A stretch of DNA of 5,516 bases from Aminivibrio sp. (GTDB lineage Bacteria; Synergistota; Synergistia; Synergistales; Aminobacteriaceae), in contig JAGPEN010000015.1 in the NCBI GenBank assembly GCA_018057035.1, positions 3,260-8,775 on the forward strand, read 5' to 3'. A program made the position numbers and the translations under genes. This document shows positions 1-5,240 of the stretch, one piece after another. The notes beneath the pieces are model-generated. The model ran no database searches, was not told the origin of the DNA, and worked only from the letters and a program-made list of their open reading frames with translations. The first letter of the stretch is position 1. Each line of letters opens with the position of its first letter.

Positions 1-63
1 GGCCTTGTTCGGCATCCGCTCCATTTTTTCCCGCAGCATGGCCTGAAGCTGTGCACTGTCCAT
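1..63 (-). CDS. N-terminus of an unidentified protein (runs off the left edge)
   Basis: Only the first 21 codons are visible (peptide MDSAQLQAMLREKMERMPNKA). The ATG at 61-63 is preceded by GGAGG at 70-74 with a 6-base spacer, a strong ribosome binding site, and a good promoter lies at 97-125. This is therefore a real gene start and not a chance frame. The visible peptide is charged and probably helical (Gln, Arg, Glu, Met rich). It has no signal peptide and no motif that I recognise, so no function is proposed. It lies downstream of the radical SAM gene on the same strand but seems to be separately promoted. Confidence 0.75.
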   Translation of the reverse strand, partial: MDSAQLQAMLREKMERMPNKA

Positions 64-96
64 AAGACACCTCCGAAACCGGATAATAGTCCAGGA

Positions 97-125
97 ATTA
101 TATGGAGATTTAAGTTTATTCCCAA
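97..125 (-). promoter_or_regulatory. Sigma-70-type promoter for the gene at the left edge
   Basis: Read on the minus strand, a -35 box TTGGGA (120-125) is followed after 17 bases by a perfect -10 box TATAAT (97-102). Transcription would start near position 90, about 27 bases before the ATG at 63. The -35 box lies inside the last codons of the radical SAM gene. The spacing and the perfect -10 support it; activity is inferred. Confidence 0.6.
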
Positions 126-1117
126 GAGAGGCTTCCGTCAATTCCTCTTTCGGTGGGGGCCTTCCCGTTTGTTTCGGTATCCCCGGTGAAGACGACCCGG
201 CGGGCAGTTTCTTCCGGTGAAAGACCCGCCAGACCGGCGAGGAGACGCAGGCCGTACCGCCGGTGCCCTGTCAGGAGGGACATCGTTCTTTGGGGAACCT
301 GCCACGGCCCAGAGGAAGCCCCGGCTGCAAGAGTAAGGGCCAGTCCGGCGGACCGGGCGAGTTCCCCGAAAGCCGGGTGATGGGGGCCCGCCACGATGGA
401 CCGGCCGAGGGCCGCTGATTCCTGAAGCCCCACACGCTGGACAGGGATGCCCAGCTCCCGGGCAAGGACAAGGAGCCTGCCGGACCAGAGGGCTGCCGCA
501 TCGACGTCCAGGGGGACATAGTTTCCATTTAGATACAGCTCTTCCAGGGGAGTGTTTCTAAGAACGAGGCACGGGTAAATGCGGAGAGTCAGGCGGCGGG
601 TTTTCCGTACTTCTCCCAGGCGGCGGAGGTCGTCAAAGGAGCTCTCCTCCGATTGGCCCGGAAGACCGATCATCATCTGGGCTCCACCGTGAAATCCGGC
701 ATCCAGCACAATCTCCAGCGCGGAAAGGGCTTCCGCTCCGGAATAGCCCCGGTTGCACACCGAAAGCACCTGATCGTCCAGGGAAGAAATACCCAGCTCG
801 ATCATGGAAACCGGGTAGGATGAAAGCAAAGCGAGAACTGAGGGAGAAAGGCATTCCGGATGGGTGGAAAGCCGGACGGTACTCCCCCTGGGGGCCTTCA
901 GCACACCATCGAGGTACGCCTTCTGCCGGTCGGGCTGGAGGCAGGTGAAACTGCCTCCGAAGAAGCAGATTTCCACCGGTTCGGTCGCTGATGCCGCAGC
1001 CGCTTTCACATCTTTCGGGGATGGAATGCGGAACGTCCCTGTAATCTCCCCCTGGTGGCAGTAGATGCACCGCCGCGGGCAGCTCTGCATGGCAAGGAAA
1101 AAGGGAAGGCGCTTCAT
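116..1117 (-). CDS. Elp3-like radical SAM protein (no acetyltransferase domain)
   Basis: The 333-residue product begins with the radical SAM iron-sulfur motif C13-x3-C17-x2-C20 (CPRRCIYC), which binds the 4Fe-4S cluster that cleaves S-adenosylmethionine. A GGSFT motif (residues 54-58), RLSTHPE (82-88), IELGISSLDD (106-115) and QMMIGLPGQSEE (147-158) follow, as in the Elp3/MiaB-like radical SAM superfamily. RIYPCLV (179-185) and AGPHHPAF (243-250) match the C-terminal half of bacterial Elp3-like proteins near 350 residues that lack the GNAT domain of true Elp3. Their substrate is not established as far as I know. The frame stays open upstream to 1282, but I chose ATG 1115-1117. It sits immediately before the conserved part, has AGGA eight bases upstream, and lies 10 bases after the immA-like stop. 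The longer frame would overlap that gene. It probably depends on the XRE promoter. The family assignment is secure; the reaction is unknown. Confidence 0.88.
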   Translation of the reverse strand: MKRLPFFLAMQSCPRRCIYCHQGEITGTFRIPSPKDVKAAAASATEPVEICFFGGSFTCLQPDRQKAYLDGVLKAPRGSTVRLSTHPECLSPSVLALLSSYPVSMIELGISSLDDQVLSVCNRGYSGAEALSALEIVLDAGFHGGAQMMIGLPGQSEESSFDDLRRLGEVRKTRRLTLRIYPCLVLRNTPLEELYLNGNYVPLDVDAAALWSGRLLVLARELGIPVQRVGLQESAALGRSIVAGPHHPAFGELARSAGLALTLAAGASSGPWQVPQRTMSLLTGHRRYGLRLLAGLAGLSPEETARRVVFTGDTETNGKAPTERGIDGSLSWE

Positions 1118-1127
1118 CGTTGTATTC

Positions 1128-1544
1128 CTAGACAGTGGATTCTTTCCAGCACGTTTCCCATTCCTTGAGTGTTGCCGCCCACGCGAAAAGGTCCGCCTGC
1201 CGTTCGAAGCTTGAAAGGGGGGTGGCCGTTCTTTCCCAGAAAGCCTCTCCCTTCCTGTGTTCGAGAAGATGGAAAAGCTCATGGAAAAGGGCGAATCTCT
1301 TCCACCGCTCCGGCAGCAGGCGGTTGATGAAAATACCGGCTCTTCGTCCCCTCACGATGTGAAAACCCCATGTTTCTCCGGGGAGGAGCGGGTATTCAAG
1401 GTCAATTTGTTTCCCCGTCCGATCTTCAGCCATGGCGAGAAGGCTAAATTCGTCAAGCCCCGTCCATTCAGCGGCGGCTTGGGATGCCCATTCCGGAATA
1501 TGTTCCGGCGGTTCGGGAAAATGGAAGGCCTGCGTTGTATTCAT
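1128..1544 (-). CDS. ImmA/IrrE-type metallopeptidase-like protein (COG2856)
   Basis: This 138-residue protein has a zinc-metallopeptidase signature H88-E-L-F-H92 within ALFHELFHLLEH. A second segment, F113-E-R-Q-A-D-L-F-A, supplies E114 as the probable third metal ligand. This is the ExxA(N/D)xFA arrangement of ImmA/IrrE proteins. In the best-studied members (ImmA of ICEBs1, IrrE of Deinococcus) such a protein cleaves a partner XRE-type repressor and relieves repression. Here the XRE gene is directly upstream, with its stop only 7 bases before this ATG, so the pair fits that model. No clear ribosome binding site precedes the ATG, which suggests translational coupling to the XRE gene. A longer version from a TTG at 1607 would overlap the XRE gene by 56 bases and also lacks a ribosome binding site, so I rejected it. 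The protein is soluble, with no signal peptide or membrane segment. Protease activity on the neighbouring regulator is inferred. Confidence 0.85.
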   Translation of the reverse strand: MNTTQAFHFPEPPEHIPEWASQAAAEWTGLDEFSLLAMAEDRTGKQIDLEYPLLPGETWGFHIVRGRRAGIFINRLLPERWKRFALFHELFHLLEHRKGEAFWERTATPLSSFERQADLFAWAATLKEWETCWKESTV

Positions 1545-1551
1545 GCGGGGA

Positions 1552-1923
1552 TCAGACGATGCCGTCCGCCCTGTCCTCTTCTTCCCATCGGGAAATTGCG
1601 GCGTCAATGAGGCTTTGGACGAATTTGAGCTCTCTTGGCTTGAGTTTCTTGCTTCGATACCAGACCTCCACCTCGGGGCTCACCTGGAGTACTTCTTCAA
1701 GCTGGAGGCGGCCGGACGGAGATGAGGAAACCGTTTTCACCAGGTCCTGCACCTCCACGCCGAGAGCTTCCGCAAGGCGGTTCAGAAGCTTCATGGAGGG
1801 CATTCTCCTGTTGCTCTCGAGGGCCTGGATGTAGATTCTGCTGACTTCCGTTCTGTCCGCTAGGGCCTGCTGGGTGAGGCCAAGGGCCTTGCGAAGTGTT
1901 CTGATCCTCATACCGAGGCTCAT
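1552..1923 (-). CDS. XRE-family helix-turn-helix transcriptional regulator
   Basis: The product is 123 residues. Residues 5-59 form a Cro/C1-type helix-turn-helix: MRIRTLRKALGLTQQALAD, then the recognition region around VSRIYIQALESNRRMPS, then the LLNRLAEALGV helix. The remaining 60 residues (SSSPSGRLQLEEVLQV, then a charged helix ending in EEEDRAD) are a probable oligomerisation or ligand part; I do not recognise a named domain there. The ATG at 1921-1923 was chosen because GGAGGTGG lies just upstream at good spacing. The frame extends further upstream but encodes a low-complexity hydrophobic stretch from the AT-rich promoter region. It is first in an operon with the ImmA-like and radical SAM genes and is driven by the promoter at 1967-1994. 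The repeated TTGAAC elements over that promoter are likely operator sites, suggesting autorepression. Confidence 0.9.
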   Translation of the reverse strand: MSLGMRIRTLRKALGLTQQALADRTEVSRIYIQALESNRRMPSMKLLNRLAEALGVEVQDLVKTVSSSPSGRLQLEEVLQVSPEVEVWYRSKKLKPRELKFVQSLIDAAISRWEEEDRADGIV

Positions 1924-1966
1924 GGCGATTCCACCTCCGATGGAGTGTTTTCTCAGGATAAATATT

Positions 1967-1994
1967 ATTATAGCAATGATTACAATATGTTCAA
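1967..1994 (-). promoter_or_regulatory. Promoter of the xre-immA-radical SAM operon
   Basis: On the minus strand a -35 box TTGAAC (1989-1994) and a perfect -10 box TATAAT (1967-1972) are separated by 16 bases. A TGC immediately before the -10 box makes it an extended -10 promoter. The predicted start, near 1960, leaves a leader of roughly 37 bases with the GGAGGTGG ribosome binding site. The -35 box is part of the 11-base TTGAACATATT repeat, so a protein bound there would block RNA polymerase. Confidence 0.7.
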
Positions 1995-2093
1995 GAAAAA
2001 CATTCAGTAAAAAAATCATATACCCCCTTGAACTCCTTTCCCGTTCAGAATATATTAAGGGTGGGGAAGAAACAAAGGGAAATTGAACATATT
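1984..2093. repeat. Cluster of TTGAAC inverted elements, probable operators
   Basis: Four elements occur in about 100 bases: GTTCAA at 1989-1994, TTGAAC at 2028-2033, GTTCA at 2043-2047 and TTGAAC at 2083-2088. The outer two extend to a perfect 11-base inverted pair, AATATGTTCAA (1984-1994) and TTGAACATATT (2083-2093). The inner two form the dyad TGAAC-N9-GTTCA (2029-2047). The first two serve as the -35 boxes of the divergent promoters, the third lies in the spacer of the rightward promoter, and the fourth lies in the LysR leader. The pattern is seen directly. A role as operators for the XRE protein or the LysR protein is inferred. Confidence 0.55.
2028..2056 (+). promoter_or_regulatory. Promoter of the lysR-ybaK unit
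   Basis: The -35 box TTGAAC (2028-2033) and -10 box TATATT (2051-2056) are separated by an ideal 17-base spacer. Transcription would begin near 2063, leaving a leader of about 50 bases before the TTG start at 2113. A GTTCA element (2043-2047) sits in the spacer and a further TTGAACATATT element sits in the leader, so this promoter looks regulated. Confidence 0.65.
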
Positions 2094-2097
2094 TTGT

Positions 2098-2104
2098 GGG
2101 GAGG
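2098..2104 (+). promoter_or_regulatory. Ribosome binding site that fixes the TTG start of the LysR gene
   Basis: GGGGAGG lies 8 bases before TTG 2113-2115. An alternative in-frame TTG at 2083 has only a weak AAAGGGAAA upstream and would add ten residues absent from typical LysR N-termini. The strong site therefore favours 2113. Confidence 0.7.
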
Positions 2105-2112
2105 TATCAGCG

Positions 2113-3000
2113 TTGGATTTTCGTGAACTTCAGAGTCTCGTGGAAGTAATGGAAAAGGGAAGCATTTCCGCTGCGGCTGCTTCTCTGGGAATATCCCAGC
2201 CTGCCGTAAGCAAGCACATTGCAAAGCTCGAGCGGGAAATGGGGGTCAAGATTTTCGCCCGGGGGCAAAAATGCTCCAATCTTACCGTAGAGGGCGAGGT
2301 TCTCTACAAATTTGCCCGGAAGACCATTTCCCAGCTTGCCGACATTAAGAGAGACTTCTCCGATATCGCCGATGATGTCTCCGGCATCGTGAGGATAAGC
2401 GCCAGTTCCATTCCGGGAGATTTCATACTTCCCGGCCTTCTCGTGGAATTCCGAAAACTCTATCCGAATATCGAGGTTGAAGTCCGTATTTCCGATTCAC
2501 GGGAAGCCATCGAAAAAATGGTGACGAGAGAATCGGATATCTCCATTACTGGCCACGGGCGCCATGCGTCCGGTTTCAACACCGTTCCCTTTGCCAGGGA
2601 CGAGCTGGTTCTCCTGGTCAGGGAAGACCATCCGTTTGCGGGCAGGGAAAACGTTACCCTGAGGGATCTCGAGAACATGGATCTCGTGGGACGGGTGACC
2701 GGCTCTTCTACCTCCCGTATTTGGGAAGATGCCTTCAAGGCTCATACAGGAAAGGGAAAACACGTCTATCTCAAGTTCGGCCACGTGAGCGCTGTTGTGG
2801 AGGCCGTGAAGAAAGGGGCGGAGGGTGCGGTCATCTCCCGCCTGGCAGGCGCCGGTGAAATGGAAGGGCTTGTGATGATTCCCTTCCGGCCCTCTCTCAT
2901 GAGGACCTTTTCCATCACCTACGGAACTATGACCACCAAGGCCATGGAAATGCTTCTCGACTTTCTTCTGCAAAGGAAAATGATCGGGGATGACGAATAA
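2113..3000 (+). CDS. LysR-type transcriptional regulator
   Basis: The 295-residue product has the usual LysR length and layout. A winged helix-turn-helix occupies residues 1-59, including SISAAAASLGISQPAVSKHIAKLE typical of the family. A linker helix follows (about 60-90). A periplasmic-binding-protein-like effector domain begins at GIVRISASSIPGDFILP (91-107) and runs to about residue 288. Starting at TTG 2113 gives MDFRELQSLVEV, matching standard LysR N-termini. The effector is not predictable from the sequence. The gene is divergent from the xre operon, so the classic LysR habit of controlling a divergent neighbour or itself applies: the xre-immA-radical SAM operon and the downstream ybaK-like gene are the nearest candidate targets. 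It overlaps the next gene by 11 bases. Confidence 0.93.
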   Translation: MDFRELQSLVEVMEKGSISAAAASLGISQPAVSKHIAKLEREMGVKIFARGQKCSNLTVEGEVLYKFARKTISQLADIKRDFSDIADDVSGIVRISASSIPGDFILPGLLVEFRKLYPNIEVEVRISDSREAIEKMVTRESDISITGHGRHASGFNTVPFARDELVLLVREDHPFAGRENVTLRDLENMDLVGRVTGSSTSRIWEDAFKAHTGKGKHVYLKFGHVSAVVEAVKKGAEGAVISRLAGAGEMEGLVMIPFRPSLMRTFSITYGTMTTKAMEMLLDFLLQRKMIGDDE

Positions 3001-3502
3001 CGCTCCGGAGGGATCCCCGGATCTTCTCCATCCTTCCTGGGATCCCGTTGAAAACGTGCGGGCCTTTCTTCGGGAAAGGGGATATCCCGATTCCATCACT
3101 TTTTCGGAAGAAACGATTTTTACCGTTGACGATGCATCTCGGGCAGTCGGCGCACCGCCCGCACATATTCTGAAAAGTCTCGTTTTCCTTGTGGACGAAG
3201 AACCCCTTCTTGTCCTCATGTCCGGAATCAACAAGGTCGATGTCAAGAAGGTGCGTTCCGCCTGCAGCGCAAAAAAAGTCCGGATGGCCGAACCTGAGTA
3301 TGTCTACCGCTGGTCGGGCTTCCAAGTGGGAGGAGTCCCTCCCGTGGGTTACCCCGAGGCGATTCCCGCCCTCCTGGACGAGGACCTTTTCCTCTACCCC
3401 GTGGTTTGGGCAGCGGCAGGAAGCGATCACGCATTCTTCCCCGTTTCACCCGAGGACCTTCAGAAAATGACCGGAGGCAGAAAATGCCCCGTCCGGAAAT
3501 AA
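2990..3502 (+). CDS. YbaK/EbsC-type aminoacyl-tRNA deacylase domain protein
   Basis: The 170-residue product matches the YbaK/EbsC/ProX fold, a cytoplasmic domain that hydrolyses mischarged aminoacyl-tRNA in trans. Visible hallmarks are ILKSLVFLVDEEPLLVLMSG (60-79), in which K62 is the conserved lysine, then NKVDVKKV (81-88), then the loop GFQVGGVPPVG (110-120), and a C-terminal AGSDHAFFPVSPEDLQKMTGG (143-163). An extra N-terminal stretch of about 15 residues precedes the usual domain start. Which amino acid it edits (Cys-tRNAPro, Ala-tRNAPro or another) cannot be told by eye. The ATG at 2990 overlaps the LysR stop by 11 bases and AAGGA lies about 12 bases upstream, implying translational coupling. 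The gene is followed immediately by a terminator hairpin, so lysR and this gene form a two-gene unit. Confidence 0.9.
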   Translation: MTNNAPEGSPDLLHPSWDPVENVRAFLRERGYPDSITFSEETIFTVDDASRAVGAPPAHILKSLVFLVDEEPLLVLMSGINKVDVKKVRSACSAKKVRMAEPEYVYRWSGFQVGGVPPVGYPEAIPALLDEDLFLYPVVWAAAGSDHAFFPVSPEDLQKMTGGRKCPVRK

Positions 3503-3535
3503 AAGCGGAAGGCCCGTTTTCGGGCCTTCCGCTTT
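3502..3535. terminator. Bidirectional intrinsic terminator between converging genes
   Basis: A perfect 15-bp stem (3502-3516 paired with 3521-3535) closes on a TTTT loop. Its outer A-T pairs overlap the TAA stop of the ybaK-like gene (3500-3502) and the TAA stop of the convergent PPC gene (3534-3536). On the minus strand the stem is followed by TTTTATTT, a usable U-tract. On the plus strand a T6 run sits slightly further out (3542-3547). It therefore probably terminates both units, more strongly leftward. Confidence 0.85.
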
Positions 3536-3959
3536 ACAGTCTTTTTTCCGGTGCAAGGGCCTCAAAGGCTCCGTCAAAAGCTCTTCCGAGCAGTACCGTC
3601 GAGAGAGGCTTGAGAAAAATCTCCGCGTTGTTGAAGACAATGGCCTGAAGGATATGCCCGGAAATCGCCCCATGATCGGGTTTGTTGAAAACTCCGTGGA
3701 GATGGGGGTAAAGGGATCCTCCCCTATAGCTGACGTTTCCGCTGAGGGATGCCAGTTCCATGATGTCCTTCACGGTCTCCGTGTTGTAGTCCCGGCCGTT
3801 GTACCACCCGAAGGTAACGGAGGAGACCATTCCTGCTGCGCTGACGATTACTGCGGAATCCACATCGCATGTCCGGCACACGTGGGCTATGGAGTCTCCG
3901 AGATCATCCCCTTCAGAAAGACGCAACGCGATCATTTCGTCAGTGGCGGCATATTTCAC
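3534..3959 (-). CDS. PPC/DUF296 domain protein (COG1661)
   Basis: The 141-residue product is a single PPC (plant and prokaryote conserved, DUF296) domain. Hallmarks are DSAVIVSAAGMVSSVTFGWYN (34-54), ELASLSGNV (68-76), PHLHGVFNK (85-93) with the conserved H86-x-H88, and the SGHI segment (100-103) followed by a strand-rich C-terminus. Family members form trimers; the plant AHL proteins pair this domain with an AT-hook. This protein has no AT-hook, so DNA binding is not shown by its sequence. The start is GTG (3957-3959), supported by GGGGG at 3968-3972 with an 8-base spacer; the nearby ATG is out of frame. It has its own promoter (4035-4063) and lies after a terminator, so it is a single-gene unit ending in the shared hairpin. 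Its biochemical role is unknown. Confidence 0.88.
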   Translation of the reverse strand: MKYAATDEMIALRLSEGDDLGDSIAHVCRTCDVDSAVIVSAAGMVSSVTFGWYNGRDYNTETVKDIMELASLSGNVSYRGGSLYPHLHGVFNKPDHGAISGHILQAIVFNNAEIFLKPLSTVLLGRAFDGAFEALAPEKRL

Positions 3960-4034
3960 AGCCTATTCCCCCTTTCGGATCTTGGACTGCGATTACTTGC
4001 TTCACATCCATTGGGCACGGGATATTGCGCAAAT

Positions 4035-4063
4035 ATTCTACCACTATACCGGTTTTCTTCCAA
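4035..4063 (-). promoter_or_regulatory. Promoter of the PPC/DUF296 gene
   Basis: On the minus strand TTGGAA (4058-4063) and TAGAAT (4035-4040) are spaced by 17 bases. The predicted start near 4028 leaves a leader of about 70 bases. It lies directly after the asparaginase-gene terminator, where a fresh promoter is expected. Confidence 0.55.
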
Positions 4064-4081
4064 CTGTTTTCTTGGGCCATG

Positions 4082-4125
4082 AAAAAAGAGAGGACGCCTC
4101 CGGCGAACTCCGGAAGCATCCCCTC
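4082..4125 (-). terminator. Intrinsic terminator of the asparaginase-like gene
   Basis: On the minus strand a 16-bp stem (4110-4125 paired with 4088-4103, 13 Watson-Crick pairs and 3 G-U pairs) closes on a 6-base loop. It is followed at once by six T residues (4082-4087). It begins 24 bases after the stop of the asparaginase-like gene. Confidence 0.85.
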
Positions 4126-4148
4126 CTTCAGGTTGATGGGGAAAAGAG

Positions 4149-5144
4149 CTATTCCTCCAGCAGATAGGACTGCAGTTCCTGCAGAGAAAGGCCCGAACCA
4201 AGGGCAACGGCGAGTTTCAGCCGTGCCTGGATCGGCCTGAGTCCCCCTCCGTCGAGTACCCCGATTTCCAGGAGCCGGGCCATGTTTCCTTCAAAGGTGT
4301 AGGGCATTCCCCTTGTATGGCCTTTGGGGCAGCGGGAAGTGATCACCACCGGGATGTTGTCTTTTACGAGCTTTTTGATGTGGGGGATCCATGAAGGAGG
4401 GACATTTCCGTTTCCGAAACCTCCAATGACCAGCCCATCGAGCTCCCTTTTCTCGTCGGAGGCGAGAAATTCCACCATTTTGTCATTTGCGCCGAGGGAT
4501 GCGTAAAGCAGTTCCACGTCCCTCGCGGGGCTGCCTTTTTCTTCGAGGACCTTGGCGCGGCGCTTCTGTCTCAGTATGTCCACCCTGTCGCCGATAAACT
4601 GGGCAACGGGGCCCCTGTCGGGAGCGGAAAAGGAATTTTTCCGCTGGCTCGCGTCCTCCGTTATTTCCGATGCAGCGAAAATCTGGTCCTGAAGGCAGAC
4701 GAGGACACCCATTCCCCAGCATTCCCTGGAAAGGGATGCCAGGACCGACTGGTACAGGTTGATGGACGCCTCGGATCCCCTGCTGTCGGAAGGCAGGCTC
4801 GCGGCAGTGAAGATGACCGGCTGGGGGTAGGCCCAATAGAGGTCCGTGAGATAGGCCATTTCCTCGAGGGTGTCGCTTCCGCAGGTGACCACGATTCCAT
4901 CGGCTCCTTCGACGACGGTTTTCGAGAGAATCTGGACCAGGTCCGCCGTCATGCGGATGGTATAATGGCTGCTCGGCTGGCGGCTCCAGTCAACGACGAA
5001 AACCTTCCCGGCCAGTTCGGTGGGAATCCATGACAGCATTTCCTCGGCGGTGACCGTCGGCTGGCACGAGTTCGTCTGGGGATTGAATTTCATCCCGATC
5101 TGCCCGCCTGCGAGAACCAGCGCTACTTTTCCCCGGTTGGACAT
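4149..5144 (-). CDS. Asparaginase-family protein with altered active-site residues
   Basis: The 331-residue product matches the bacterial type I/II L-asparaginase fold throughout. It has an N-terminal GG loop (residues 12-18), PSSHYT (57-62), VVTCGSDTLEEMAYLTDLY (85-103), PVIFTAASLPSD (109-120), GGFGNGNVPPSW (241-252) and SRCPKG (270-275). The C-terminus ARLKLAVALG (307-316) is also typical. Aligned by eye to E. coli asparaginase II, key residues differ. TGGTIA reads AGGQIG, so the Thr12 position is Gln15. HGTDT reads CGSDT, so Thr89 is Ser90, with Asp91 kept. The Lys162 position in VTK reads ITE (Glu163). The protein is full length with no frameshift, so it looks selected and not decayed, but ordinary asparagine hydrolysis is doubtful. 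There is no signal peptide, so it is cytoplasmic. The start is ATG 5142-5144 with GGGAGGAGGA six bases upstream. No convincing promoter is visible in the 96-base gap, so read-through from the LUD gene is possible. Confidence 0.85.
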   Translation of the reverse strand: MSNRGKVALVLAGGQIGMKFNPQTNSCQPTVTAEEMLSWIPTELAGKVFVVDWSRQPSSHYTIRMTADLVQILSKTVVEGADGIVVTCGSDTLEEMAYLTDLYWAYPQPVIFTAASLPSDSRGSEASINLYQSVLASLSRECWGMGVLVCLQDQIFAASEITEDASQRKNSFSAPDRGPVAQFIGDRVDILRQKRRAKVLEEKGSPARDVELLYASLGANDKMVEFLASDEKRELDGLVIGGFGNGNVPPSWIPHIKKLVKDNIPVVITSRCPKGHTRGMPYTFEGNMARLLEIGVLDGGGLRPIQARLKLAVALGSGLSLQELQSYLLEE

Positions 5145-5181
5145 GTTTTTTCCTCCTCCCCGAACTTCACTATCCGGGCAA

Positions 5182-5195
5182 GTTTAACACTAAAC
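5182..5195. promoter_or_regulatory. Small dyad upstream of the asparaginase-like gene
   Basis: GTTTA and TAAAC flank a 4-base centre in the only AT-rich patch of the gap between the LUD and asparaginase-like genes, 38 bases before the start codon. It could be an operator. The arms are short, and chance is a fair alternative. Confidence 0.25.
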
Positions 5196-5240
5196 GGCTG
5201 CAAAAAGCACACGCGGCGGAAGGGGGCTTTCCCGCTCCCC

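Noticed and set aside
1118..1282. Extra 55 residues at the N-terminus of the radical SAM frame
   Set aside because: The extension overlaps the immA-like gene, is Arg/Ser/Lys-rich low-quality peptide, and the internal ATG at 1117 has a usable ribosome binding site directly before the conserved domain.
1924..2019. Hydrophobic N-terminal extension of the XRE protein (possible membrane segment)
   Set aside because: It is translated from the AT-rich promoter region containing the -10 box, and a strong GGAGGTGG site supports the ATG at 1923.
2497..3246. Long minus-strand frame opposite the lysR and ybaK-like genes
   Set aside because: It is an antisense shadow of two well-recognised plus-strand genes, with no family resemblance and no ribosome binding site that I noticed.
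3654..4240. Plus-strand frames across the PPC gene and its promoter region
   Set aside because: They run antisense to the PPC gene, the promoter and the terminator, and their peptides show no recognisable domain.
5196..5240. Possible terminator after the LUD gene
   Set aside because: GC-rich inverted bits (GCGG...CCGC) occur, but the stem is short and bulged and the T5 run lies too far downstream to call an intrinsic terminator.
5145..5240. Dedicated promoter for the asparaginase-like gene
   Set aside because: GATAGT could be a weak -10 box, but no matching -35 box is found at 16-18 bases.
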